Below the pieces are notes generated by a model that ran no database searches, was not told the DNA's origin, and saw nothing but the letters and a program-made list of their open reading frames with translations. From Lachnospiraceae bacterium (GTDB lineage: Bacteria; Bacillota; Clostridia; Lachnospirales; Lachnospiraceae): a stretch of 64,000 nt of DNA. The DNA lies in contig JAQXVT010000027.1 of the NCBI GenBank assembly GCA_029225065.1, positions 62,001 to 126,000 on the forward strand, read 5' to 3'. Made by a program: the position numbers and the translations under genes. This document shows, one piece after another, positions 9,437 to 16,908 of the stretch; position 1 is the stretch's first letter, and each line of letters begins with the position of its first letter.

Positions 9437-9912
9437 CTGCCCTCACCTCGCAATTCTTCAATTAATTCTGCCGCCTTCTCCGGCGTCATCTTTGGATGTA
9501 CATCTTCATTTACCATCATCGTCGGTGCAAGTCCGCACGCGCCAAGACAGGAAACGGTCTCAACAGTAAAAAGCATATCGTCTGTCGTATGCTTTTTCTT
9601 GCTCAGGCCAAGCTCCTTGAACAGTGCTTCCAGAATCGGCATCGATTTCCGGACATGGCATGCTGTACCATCACAGACCTTAATCACGTACTTTCCTTTT
9701 TGTTCGAACGAGAAATTCTCATAAAATGTCGCTACGCTGTAGGCCTTTGCCTCCTTCACACCGATCTCTCCGGCCACATATGTCAGTAATTCTCCCGGAA
9801 GATAACGATAGACTTCCTGGATATCCTGCATGATCGGTATCAGTGAAGACGGCTTTTTGCCATAACGTCCTATGATCTCATCCGCAACCTGATAATAAGA
9901 CTGATCCAGCAT
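9433..9912 (-). CDS. hydC: Hydrogenase subunit HydC (NuoE-like)
   Basis: HydC is the small thioredoxin-like [2Fe-2S] subunit of the HydABC hydrogenase. At 159 residues it has the NuoE length. The four cluster cysteines lie in CDGTACHVRKS and CLGACGLAP, with the family-typical continuation TMMVNEDVHPKMTPEKA. It is first in the hydCBA operon, about 57 nt after the inferred transcription start, and overlaps hydB by 4 bp. Confidence 0.95.
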   Translation of the reverse strand: MLDQSYYQVADEIIGRYGKKPSSLIPIMQDIQEVYRYLPGELLTYVAGEIGVKEAKAYSVATFYENFSFEQKGKYVIKVCDGTACHVRKSMPILEALFKELGLSKKKHTTDDMLFTVETVSCLGACGLAPTMMVNEDVHPKMTPEKAAELIEELRGEGR

Positions 9913-9975
9913 TCTGTTGATTCTCCTTTTCTCATTTATTCACTTTTGTGCTCCACGCACAACTATGTACTGATA

Positions 9976-10004
9976 ATTATACCGTATTTCGATATTTTAA
10001 ACAA
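9976..10004 (-). promoter_or_regulatory. Sigma-A promoter of hydCBA
   Basis: TTGTTT (9999-10004), a 17-bp spacer and TATAAT (9976-9981) lie about 65 bp before hydC. This promoter lies beyond the terminator of the upstream cobalamin riboswitch transcript, so hydCBA can be transcribed independently of it. Confidence 0.8.
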
Positions 10005-10213
10005 CCTTTTTCTTATATATTTATTATTTAACAATCATTTTTCTGTATTTTCTCGTCATTTTAAAGTTTTTATATGTATATTTTTTATAATACCAAACAG
10101 GAGAATCTGCAAAATCCATGTATCTTTTTCTCATTTAGTAAATCTATCCCTCTAACACCGTAAAATAAAAAAGACATCTGCCAGCAAAGTAGATATCTTC
10201 CTGATTCTAATCA

Positions 10214-10266
10214 GCAAACAAAAACACAGCCCCGGACTGTATTGCGGAGTACAGTCAGAAGCTGTG
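10214..10266 (-). terminator. Terminator ending the cobalamin riboswitch transcript
   Basis: A two-part stem is visible: GACTGTA/TACAGTC (10235-10241 with 10250-10256) and CACAGC/GCTGTG (10225-10230 with 10261-10266), separated by an internal loop. On the minus strand it is followed by TTTTTGTTT. It lies about 230 nt beyond the B12 box. Confidence 0.75.
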
Positions 10267-10497
10267 CAGTATAATCGTACAGATCGCCTGCGGAATGTCT
10301 CTCTGTACGAGGTCCAGAAATTTCCGGTGCTGCAACACCGAAAACCTGAACTCAAGGAGGTATATTGTGTATATTCATTGCCCTCGAGACAACATTCCTT
10401 CAAATTAATTTCATTTCGACTACCCATGTCTGAAATGACTGGCTTGTTTGCCAGTTCGGAGTGTTTCGCTCTACCGGGAGCGCTTCTCACATACCAA
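10266..10497 (-). ncRNA. Hairpin-rich non-coding segment downstream of the cobalamin riboswitch
   Basis: No frame longer than about ten codons with a plausible ribosome binding site exists here on the minus strand. Successive hairpins are visible: CGCTC/GAGCG, ACTGGC/GCCAGT (loop AAACAA), CATTTC/GAAATG, CTCGAGG/CCTTGAG, TTTCGGTG/CACCGGAAA and CGTACAG/CTGTACG. A CCUCC sequence, complementary to Shine-Dalgarno sites, lies near 10358-10362. It could be a riboswitch-controlled small RNA, a long expression platform, or the remains of a lost gene. Confidence 0.45.
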
Positions 10498-10665
10498 GCA
10501 GGTTTCCTGACTTACAGATCGATACTCGACTTCTCCTTCTCGCTCTATGGGGTAAGCAATGGAATCCTCGAAGTCTCATTCCCTGTATACAGTGGCCGGA
10601 CCGCTCAGGCATCTCACCTGATTCCCTCTCAGATACTCAAACGTTTTTCTGAATATCTTCACTTC
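10470..10665 (-). promoter_or_regulatory. Cobalamin (B12) riboswitch aptamer
   Basis: On the minus strand the conserved blocks occur in the right order: GAGGGAAT, GGTGAGATGCCTGAGCGG, GGCCACTG, then the B12 box AAGTCAGGAAACCTGC at 10498-10513. These match the cobalamin riboswitch consensus. A strong promoter lies just upstream. Boundaries are approximate because the P1 stem was not resolved with certainty. Confidence 0.9.
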
Positions 10666-10694
10666 GTACGGCAAATCTCATTTACACATTACGT

Positions 10695-10723
10695 ATGATA
10701 TCATGACTCCCTGCATGTGTCAA
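10695..10723 (-). promoter_or_regulatory. Sigma-A promoter of the cobalamin riboswitch transcript
   Basis: TTGACA (10718-10723), 17-bp spacer, TATCAT (10695-10700). The predicted transcript start is near 10688, about 25-40 nt before the aptamer. Confidence 0.85.
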
Positions 10724-10911
10724 GCATTTTTCACAAAAAAGCATTTTAAATGGCGGCTTATTTTGTAATTCTTTCCTACCTTCCCATATTTTTTCTTTCT
10801 TTTATCGCCTGATTTATGCAAAAACACAGGAACCTTTAAACTTCTTATTTTCACCTGACTTCAAGTCAAAACGAATGTTTCAGGTCCGCTTCGCTGCTGT
10901 CCCCTCTCAGT

Positions 10912-10954
10912 AAAAAAAACTGCACAGACCCGTAAATATCCGGATCTGTGCAGT
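10912..10954 (-). terminator. Terminator of the permease / kinase-like operon
   Basis: ACTGCACAGA (10919-10928) pairs with TCTGTGCAGT (10945-10954), with further pairing inside. Eight U follow on the minus strand. The stretch between it and the riboswitch promoter (10724-10911) holds nothing recognisable. Confidence 0.85.
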
Positions 10955-10969
10955 CTTTTTCAGTTCTTT

Positions 10970-11578
10970 TTATTTCTGTTCCAGTGCAGCCTTACGCGCA
11001 TCGATATATTCGCACATCATGCGCACCGTCTCATCAATGCCGAGCCTGCTGCTGTTGATAGAAAGCTCATAGCATCTGGAATCGCCCCAGTGCATCTCGC
11101 AGTGGCTGTTGTGGTATTTCTTACGTCTGCGGTCCTTCTCATCAATAAACACTTCCGCATCGTGATGGTTCATGTGATGCAGATTCATGATTCGCTGGAT
11201 CTTTGCTTCCTTGTCTCCAAGAATGAAGAACGTAATCAGACCATCTGTGATGCCTTTCAGCTTCGTCTCCGCGCATCGTCCGACTACTACGAACGACTCT
11301 CCCGCACTCGCCTTTTCCTTCAGGAAATTAAACTGAAGATTTGCGATGTTGTTCGCCGGTGAATTCGTCATCCCTCGCACGGTTCTTGTCAGAAACATGT
11401 TGCGCTTCTTTTCATCGTACTCCTGCAGTGTACTGACATCCAAATTTTTCTTTGACGCAATCTCATCAAGAATATTATGGTCGTACAGCGGCAGTTTGTA
11501 AATTTCTGCCAGCTTTGTAGCAATCTCATGTCCACCGCTTCCATATTCACGGCCGATGGATAAAATAATCTGTGTCAT
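10970..11578 (-). CDS. Cytidylate-kinase-like family protein
   Basis: The 202-residue protein starts MTQIILSIGREYGSGGHEIA, the P-loop variant (GREYGSGG) of the AAA_26 cytidylate-kinase-like family, followed by LYDHNIL and VVVGRCAE. It is not the canonical Cmk, which begins with a GPAGAGKST-type loop. Members are common in gut Firmicutes and their physiological substrate is unknown. GGGGGC lies 8 nt before the ATG. It follows the permease gene by 16 bp and ends at a strong terminator, so the two form one operon. Kinase activity on a nucleotide is only inferred. Confidence 0.85.
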   Translation of the reverse strand: MTQIILSIGREYGSGGHEIATKLAEIYKLPLYDHNILDEIASKKNLDVSTLQEYDEKKRNMFLTRTVRGMTNSPANNIANLQFNFLKEKASAGESFVVVGRCAETKLKGITDGLITFFILGDKEAKIQRIMNLHHMNHHDAEVFIDEKDRRRKKYHNSHCEMHWGDSRCYELSINSSRLGIDETVRMMCEYIDARKAALEQK

Positions 11579-11594
11579 ATGCAGCGCCCCCTTT

Positions 11595-12950
11595 TTAAAA
11601 GTATCTTACGAAGATTACAGCAATCGACACTGCGATTACAATCAGCGTGGCCGGAACCATCGCCTTGCAGTATCTGCCCCACTTAATAATATACCCTTCT
11701 TTTGCCGCAGTTGCAATACCAACTACGTTTGCAGAAGCACCGATCGGGGTTGCACTTCCTCCGATATCAGTTCCCATTGCAAGACCCCATGCAAGCACAG
11801 AGAGTGCCACTCCCTGGGAAGCTGACAGCGAACTGATAATCGGAATCATCGTCGCCGCAAACGGAATGTTGTCTACGAATGCGCTCGCAACTGCCGATAC
11901 AATTACAATAATCGCAATCATTAGCATCGCGTTGCCATCACTGATCTTTCCGATAAAATCTGCAAGAATTGCCAGTATACCGGTCTGCTCCAGGCCGCCA
12001 ACTACAACAAATAATCCAATGAAAAACAGCAGTGTTTTATAGTCAATCTTTTTCACAAGACCCACTGCTTCTTTCCCTGCTGCAAGCAAGGTCGCAATGG
12101 TAATGATCACACCAATACAGGAAACAGTCAGTCCGGTCTGTGCATGTGTCACAAGCATCACAACCGCACATGCAAAAATGATGCTGCTGATAATAAATCC
12201 CTTTTTATCTGTGATTGCCTCAGATGGGTTCGGAAAGCTTTCTGTATCAAGCTCGGCAGCAGCAGCTTCTTTCAGCTTTCTGCCAAACACAAAATAGAAA
12301 TATAATACGACCAGCACAAGAGAAATCACGGCAATTACACCGGTATTTGTCACAAAATCCGCAAAGGAAAATCCAAGGGAGGTACCGATAATAATGTTTG
12401 GCGGATCTCCGCACATCGTCGCCGAACCGCCCAGATTCGCACAGAAAATTTCCGACAGAATCATCGGAATCGGATTAAATTTAAGCAATTCTGCCAGTTC
12501 AATCGTAACTGCGGCCAGGAACAGGATAACCGTGATACTGTCAATGAACATTGCCAGCACGAAAGACAGCAGCATAAAGGTCAGGAACAGCGGTACTACC
12601 TGGTATTTTACCATTTTTGCAAGGCGCATGCACAACCAGCGGAAAAATCCTACTCTTGCCAATCCTTCTACCATAATCATCATTCCGGCTACAAAGACGA
12701 TTGTCTCCCAGTTGATTCCGCTCGATGTCTCAGAGCTTGTACCTCCCGTATACCAGAATCCTTTTGTAAAAAAGCATCCAAGATTGAGTGTTTCTGTCAC
12801 TGCACTCATGCTCCGAAGTCCTACTCCAAATACCAGTATGAGTGTCAGCAGTGCACACCCCAGTGTGATAATGTGTCGTTCCCATTTTTCTGTGATGATT
12901 AAAATGAACATCAGCAAAAACAGAACCACAGCCAAGATCTGTGCAAACAT
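11595..12950 (-). CDS. ArsB/NhaD superfamily permease (SLC13-like anion or Na+/H+ transporter)
   Basis: This is a very hydrophobic 451-residue membrane protein with about 11-12 predicted helices. It contains two related half-repeats, seen in the paired hairpin motifs GGSATMCGDPPNIIIG (about residue 170) and DIGGSATPIGASANVVG (about residue 400). These are typical of the ion transporter superfamily that includes ArsB, NhaD and citrate/dicarboxylate carriers. Motif similarity alone cannot fix the substrate: arsenite is unlikely without ars neighbours, and Na+/H+ antiport or a small anion is possible. AAGGAGG precedes the ATG. It is first in an operon with the kinase-like gene. Confidence 0.85.
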   Translation of the reverse strand: MFAQILAVVLFLLMFILIITEKWERHIITLGCALLTLILVFGVGLRSMSAVTETLNLGCFFTKGFWYTGGTSSETSSGINWETIVFVAGMMIMVEGLARVGFFRWLCMRLAKMVKYQVVPLFLTFMLLSFVLAMFIDSITVILFLAAVTIELAELLKFNPIPMILSEIFCANLGGSATMCGDPPNIIIGTSLGFSFADFVTNTGVIAVISLVLVVLYFYFVFGRKLKEAAAAELDTESFPNPSEAITDKKGFIISSIIFACAVVMLVTHAQTGLTVSCIGVIITIATLLAAGKEAVGLVKKIDYKTLLFFIGLFVVVGGLEQTGILAILADFIGKISDGNAMLMIAIIVIVSAVASAFVDNIPFAATMIPIISSLSASQGVALSVLAWGLAMGTDIGGSATPIGASANVVGIATAAKEGYIIKWGRYCKAMVPATLIVIAVSIAVIFVRYF

Positions 12951-13345
12951 AACCTTCCTCCTTTATCCCTTCTCGTTCTTACCAATCCTTCTTCGGATCT
13001 CTGCATTTGCTTTTCTTCGCAATTATGTACCGTGCGCCTCCACAGCGTGTCGACCACTGAAATGAAAGATTGATTTAATGCACTTTACTAATATATTCTT
13101 ATTTTTCCGTCTGTCAAGAAGAGTAAATTTTCGCCGTTTTTGTCTGTTTTTCCCTGATCTTTCAATCGTTTCGCGAACTGATTTGTTGAATTTTTTCTTT
13201 TCATTTTCGATTCGTTTTGTTTCAGTTCGCTATTTTTTTATTTTTTCTAAAATTTTCCTCCTTTTTGAGAAAAATTTTCTCCGTTTTTCATTATTTTTAT
13301 TTTCTGTTCAGATTTTGTTTATTTTTCTCTGCTCAGAGCCATTTT
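12951..13345 (-). other. 395-bp intergenic region: leader of the permease operon and A-rich upstream tract
   Basis: About 130 nt form the 5' leader of the permease mRNA (13083 down to 12951). Upstream of the promoter, 13118-13340 is strongly A-rich on the minus strand, with many runs of 4-7 A at short intervals, resembling an UP-element or bent DNA. No terminator for the convergent side, no RNA gene and no reading frame of interest was seen. Confidence 0.5.
13090..13117 (-). promoter_or_regulatory. Promoter of the permease / kinase-like operon
   Basis: TTGACA (13112-13117), 16-bp spacer, TATATT (13090-13095). It is preceded by a long run of A tracts that could act as an UP element. Confidence 0.7.
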
Positions 13346-14665
13346 TTAATAATAACAGTTGTGTACCTTCTGCCATTCACAGATCACATTGATATTCGAA
13401 AGCTCCAGCTCTGTGATATAAGTATAAAGCATCTCATTCGCAGACGTAGATGGGCAATACGGCTTCGCCGCCTCATACCAGGCCTTTCCGTTGAACTGAT
13501 TATACGCTTCTTCCGAGGAACCGCCATTTTCCGGATGGAAGACATAGCCGTATCTGGCAAGAATCTCATTGATCGCAAGCTGAGACCGGTAATGCTCCTC
13601 CTCTACACTGCTGCCTTCCAGCTTCACCAGATCTGCGTCCGTCAGTGCCTGTGTACTGCTGTACGGGAAAATAAAATCAGAGGCATCTGCCTGGATTCCG
13701 GCAATGACGGTAATCGTCTCCCCGCTGCCTGCCGGCGGCTGCTCCGCATTGTAATCGCTGCCGGAATCTCCACTTACCGGCGGCTGCTCTGCATTTTGTT
13801 CACTTCCGTCTCCTGATCCGCCCGTCACATCCGCTGCCGTCACAGTCACCTCCTGCGGACCTGCCGCATACGATGCCACGCCATATGCCGGAATACTCAC
13901 ATGCATACCATCCTGTGCCATCCAGTACTCCATGATATCAAACGCGCCGCGGATGCTCTCCTCCGTGATATTCTCCACCTGTCCGATGATATTTTTCCGG
14001 TAAGCTGCGACGACTGCTTCCTTTGCCGTCGCTTCATCACAGCCCATCAGATCTCCCATCGTAAGCTCTCTTCCGGTCAGCAGGTCGTAATTGCAGCCAA
14101 CATAATAACCATATCCGTGCGCACCGCCCAGATAGCTGTAATCATATAAAAGCACAGAATAGACACTGCCGCTGATATAGATCTGTGCGCAGTCTACATC
14201 GTAGGTCATCTGCACATCCGGATTGTATTCCGCGATCTCATCATACTGCTCTTTGATTGATGCCTCCTGCTCACTCTGTTTCATTTGCGCATCCTGCTGA
14301 AAGGTACGGTTGATCCCATCGATTACGGCCGAACTGCTTCCATCTGCCATCTGAAGTACCGGATATTCCACGCTGGTGTATTCACCCTCGATTTTTTTTG
14401 TCGTCGCGGTGTACGATGAGATTCCGCTTTCGTCTGTTTCGATATAAATATTCGTATCAAACGTATCCTTCTCCTCTTCTGCCTGCACAGAATATCCGCT
14501 CATTCCTGCCGCCATCCCCGCAGAGGATAAAAGCAACGCCGAGACAAGACACAGGGCGGTTTTTCCGGCGATGCCCCTGGCTCTTGATGCTCTGCTCCTG
14601 ACACCGATTTCTCTGTTGCGAGACTCCATTGCTTCCCTTTGATTTCTGAATTTCCGTCGTTTCAT
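13346..14665 (-). CDS. Exported DUF3298/RsiV-like protein with C-terminal YARHG domain
   Basis: The protein is about 439 residues with a basic N-terminus and one membrane segment (TALCLVSALLLSSAGMAAG), so it is anchored or secreted. The middle (about residues 75-270) resembles DUF4163/DUF3298 as in RsiV and PdaC: YPVLQMADGSSSAVIDGINRT, then VLLYDYSYLGGAHGYGY. A low-complexity linker with two EQPP repeats follows. The last 95 residues form a YARHG domain (LAINEILARYGYVF, later FNGKAWYEA). Function is unknown, possibly extracellular sensing or cell envelope binding. Two in-frame starts exist; 14665 is preferred because GGAGG lies 11 nt upstream, while ATG 14683 has no ribosome binding site. A roughly 320-nt structured leader precedes it. 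Confidence 0.75.
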   Translation of the reverse strand: MKRRKFRNQREAMESRNREIGVRSRASRARGIAGKTALCLVSALLLSSAGMAAGMSGYSVQAEEEKDTFDTNIYIETDESGISSYTATTKKIEGEYTSVEYPVLQMADGSSSAVIDGINRTFQQDAQMKQSEQEASIKEQYDEIAEYNPDVQMTYDVDCAQIYISGSVYSVLLYDYSYLGGAHGYGYYVGCNYDLLTGRELTMGDLMGCDEATAKEAVVAAYRKNIIGQVENITEESIRGAFDIMEYWMAQDGMHVSIPAYGVASYAAGPQEVTVTAADVTGGSGDGSEQNAEQPPVSGDSGSDYNAEQPPAGSGETITVIAGIQADASDFIFPYSSTQALTDADLVKLEGSSVEEEHYRSQLAINEILARYGYVFHPENGGSSEEAYNQFNGKAWYEAAKPYCPSTSANEMLYTYITELELSNINVICEWQKVHNCYY

Positions 14666-14818
14666 CTCTTCTTTTTCCTCCATTTTTCTGATCGCATTTT
14701 CTAACTTGTTTCATATCAGCGAAAATACCGATTTCTGCCTGCCCGCCACTGCCGTTTTGCTTCTTATTGCAGTTCATCTCACCACCTTAGAGGAAGGAGG
14801 TACCTTGCATTGTTTTGG

Positions 14819-15012
14819 TCAAAGCGGATATTCGCAATCCGCTTCGCTGCTTGTAGGATCATAAGGGATCCTCCCGCAAGCGGCTTCTTCCTTATAATAT
14901 TTCATAACCTTCATCGTAAGTAAGCTTGCCTTACTTATGATACAAGCAAGTCCCTACCCACACTTATTGCTCCTCGCAACCCCGCAGGGAACTTGCCTGA
15001 TTCGGTTAAATG
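14819..15012 (-). repeat. AAGCGGAT palindromic repeat, copy with central insertion
   Basis: The hairpin AAGCGGAT (14822-14829) and ATCCGCTT (14837-14844) has the loop ATTCGCA, identical to the copy near 56871. The far end CTGATTCGGTTAAA resembles the ends of the copies at 16838 and 31344. About 140 bp of other structured sequence lies between. Confidence 0.6.
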
Positions 15013-15037
15013 ATACCATGAATAATTGCCAGAGCAA
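15010..15037 (-). promoter_or_regulatory. Probable promoter of the YARHG-domain gene
   Basis: TTGCTC (15032-15037), 16-bp spacer, TATCAT (15010-15015) on the minus strand. The predicted leader is about 320 nt. Confidence 0.5.
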
Positions 15038-15104
15038 CTGCTTTACTTTTCACGAAGCTATATATAGCTCGTCTGCTTTTTGATTTACTTCATTTATAAC
15101 ATAG

Positions 15105-15132
15105 AAAAAGGACGCCGTAAAGAACGGCGTCC
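15105..15132 (-). terminator. Terminator after folD (end of the fhs-fchA-folD unit)
   Basis: GGACGCCGT (15110-15118) and ACGGCGTCC (15124-15132) form a 9-bp perfect stem with a short loop, followed on the minus strand by TTTTTC. It closes the Wood-Ljungdahl island. Confidence 0.85.
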
Positions 15133-15161
15133 CCTTAAAATCCTTAATGCTTTTGTAATTT

Positions 15162-16016
15162 TTACAGTCCTGCCTTCTTTGCAGCTGCATCTACAACATG
15201 GCTTACCAGAACGGAGGTGGTAACGCTTCCAACACCGCCCGGTACCGGAGTGATTGCATCTACAATCGGCTCTACTGCTGCGTAATCTACGTCTCCGCAA
15301 AGCTTGCCCTCTGCATTTACGTTGATTCCGACATCGATAACGGTCTGGCCCGGTTTTACGTACTCAGCGCCTACGACGCCTGCACGGCCTGCTGCTACGA
15401 TGATGATATCTGCCTCTCTTGCAACAGACGGCATATCAACGGTCTTCGTATGGCATACGGTAACGGTTGCATTCTTCTTGATCAGCATCATTGCTGCCGG
15501 CTTGCCTACTACAAGGCTGCGGCCGATGACTACTGCCTTCTTACCGGTGCAGTCGATTCCGTAATGATCCAGAATCTCCATGCAGGCCTGCGGTGTGCAC
15601 GGCGGGAATCCGATCGGCTTTCCGGTAAATACACCAGACATGGAACCATCTGTCATGCAGTCTACGTCCTTTGCCGGATCCAGTGCATTCTCAATTACGC
15701 TCTGATTTAAGTGCTTCGGAAGCGGACGGAACAGCAGAACGCCGTGAATTGCATCGTTCTTATTTACATCGTCGATAACTTTCAGCAGTTCTTCCTGTGA
15801 AACATCTGCCGGAAGAAGAATCTTCTCACATGCAACACCAAGAGTCTCGCAACGCTTTGTTGCGCCTCTCTCATAGGAAATATCGCTCTCATTCTCGCCA
15901 ACACGGATGATTCCAAGGGTCGGCTTTACTCCTTTTGCTTCCAGCTGCGCAACTTTTGCTTTGATACGCTCGTTGAGCGCTGCCGTAACTTCTTTTCCAA
16001 GTAACTGTTTTGCCAT
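15162..16016 (-). CDS. folD: Bifunctional methylene-THF dehydrogenase / methenyl-THF cyclohydrolase FolD
   Basis: FolD interconverts 5,10-methylene-THF and 10-formyl-THF in two steps, here as part of the methyl branch of the Wood-Ljungdahl pathway. The 284-residue length is typical. Signature motifs are DVDCMTDGSMSG and, for the Rossmann nucleotide site, KAVVIGRSLVVGKPAA. The C-terminus VDAITPVPGGVGSVTTSVL is also diagnostic. The start at 16014-16016 is chosen because AGGAGAT lies 6 nt upstream and MAKQLLGKEV aligns with family N-termini; a nine-codon extension upstream lacks a binding site. It is last in fhs-fchA-folD. Whether it uses NADH or NADPH cannot be read from the sequence. Confidence 0.95.
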   Translation of the reverse strand: MAKQLLGKEVTAALNERIKAKVAQLEAKGVKPTLGIIRVGENESDISYERGATKRCETLGVACEKILLPADVSQEELLKVIDDVNKNDAIHGVLLFRPLPKHLNQSVIENALDPAKDVDCMTDGSMSGVFTGKPIGFPPCTPQACMEILDHYGIDCTGKKAVVIGRSLVVGKPAAMMLIKKNATVTVCHTKTVDMPSVAREADIIIVAAGRAGVVGAEYVKPGQTVIDVGINVNAEGKLCGDVDYAAVEPIVDAITPVPGGVGSVTTSVLVSHVVDAAAKKAGL

Positions 16017-16053
16017 GATCTTATCTCCTTTTTGTATGGTCAACCTACCGATC

Positions 16054-16683
16054 TTATTTCAGTCTTCCGAGCACGCTCTGGAAAATCTCTTCTGCCATCG
16101 GTACGTATTTTTCAAGCATTGCGTCTGCTTTCTCATTCAGTCCTGCCGCATACTCTTTGTCTGCCATGGACTTTGTATTGATATAAACGTTCAGACTTGC
16201 ACCCTGAAGTGCTGCCTTGCAGAAAGCAGCTCCTACGCCCGCATCGCTGATTGCGAGGGTCGATCCCTTTGCTGCAAACTCTTTGATCAGATCGATGGCC
16301 TCACAGCATTTCTCCATGATTTCCATCGGTACGGAACATGCGTCCTTTAAAACAATCTCCATCACGCGTGCTTTCTCTGCCTTTTCTTCCTCTGTGGCAC
16401 GCGGCATGCCGTATGCCTTTGAAAGCGGCTCAAATACTTCTGCATCGCGCTCGATCAGCTGAAGCAGTTCTGCCTGAAGCTTGTCGCATTTTGCTTTCAG
16501 CTCATACATCTCTGCTTCTACGTCCGCATATTTTTTCTTGCCAACCGTCAGGCTGCCGACCATATTGCCAAGCGCCGTGCCGATCGCACCTACCAGTGCG
16601 GATGCTCCGCCGCCGCCCGGTACCGGTGCCTTGGAAGCAAGTACTTCCACAAATTCATTGCATGGTACAGTTGAGAATCCCAT
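16054..16683 (-). CDS. fchA: Formiminotransferase-cyclodeaminase family methenyl-THF cyclohydrolase FchA
   Basis: This 209-residue protein belongs to the cyclodeaminase family used by acetogens as methenyl-THF cyclohydrolase. The N-terminal motif SKAPVPGGGGASALVGAIG is diagnostic. It is followed by NMVGSLTVGKKKY and, near the C-terminus, ISDAGVGAAFCKAALQGA. GGAGGATATTT precedes the chosen ATG at 16681-16683. It lies between fhs and folD, so it acts on 10-formyl-THF made by Fhs. Because FolD normally carries the same cyclohydrolase activity, one step is apparently doubled. Confidence 0.92.
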   Translation of the reverse strand: MGFSTVPCNEFVEVLASKAPVPGGGGASALVGAIGTALGNMVGSLTVGKKKYADVEAEMYELKAKCDKLQAELLQLIERDAEVFEPLSKAYGMPRATEEEKAEKARVMEIVLKDACSVPMEIMEKCCEAIDLIKEFAAKGSTLAISDAGVGAAFCKAALQGASLNVYINTKSMADKEYAAGLNEKADAMLEKYVPMAEEIFQSVLGRLK

Positions 16684-16790
16684 GTAAATATCCTCCTTGA
16701 TTTTCCAGTACAGCACTTCGCAAACAGCAATATCACCCACGTAGGAGCGATATAGTCCTTTTACAAATACTGTACTTACTTTACACAGAA

Positions 16791-16821
16791 GACGTGCGGA
16801 ACGCCGCAGCCTCCGCACGTC
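16791..16821 (-). other. Hairpin between fhs and fchA, attenuator-like
   Basis: GACGTGCGGA (16791-16800) pairs with TCCGCACGTC (16812-16821). The tail on the minus strand is only weakly U-rich (TTCTGTG), so partial termination or RNA processing is more likely than full termination. Confidence 0.5.
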
Positions 16822-16837
16822 CTTTTCGGTCTGAGTC

Positions 16838-16899
16838 AAAGCGGATGTTCGCAATCCGCTTCGTAACCGAGCAGCTGCTTCACAGCTTATTCGGTTAAA
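16838..16899 (-). repeat. AAGCGGAT palindromic repeat, two-hairpin copy (fhs-fchA spacer)
   Basis: Hairpin one: AAGCGGAT (16839-16846) with ATCCGCTT (16854-16861). Hairpin two: AACCGA (16865-16870) with TCGGTT (16891-16896), enclosing AGCTG/CAGCT. The copy near 56871 has AACTGA/TCAGTT at the same place, a paired base change. Confidence 0.75.
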
Positions 16900-16908
16900 A
16901 TCAGGTGC

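Larger units (their letters stand above)
14666..15104 (-). other. Structured leader region of the YARHG-domain gene (no protein gene)
   Basis: The spacer between folD and the YARHG gene carries a promoter at 15010-15037. Several strong hairpins lie within the presumed 5' UTR: GCAAGT...ACTTGC arms near 14946-14995, ATCGTAAGTAAG with CTTACTTATGAT near 14914-14942, and the AAGCGGAT repeat at 14822-14844. A 31-codon frame without a clear ribosome binding site (ATG near 14915, ending near 14819) is not called as a gene. Confidence 0.45.

Noticed and set aside
10152-10490. 112-codon frame on the minus strand below the B12 riboswitch
   Set aside because: It runs through the hairpins and the terminator, has no ribosome binding site and resembles no protein family.
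14819-14915. 31-codon frame ending in the AAGCGGAT repeat
   Set aside because: No usable ribosome binding site. The similar peptide ending seen at other copies is explained by the conserved palindrome.
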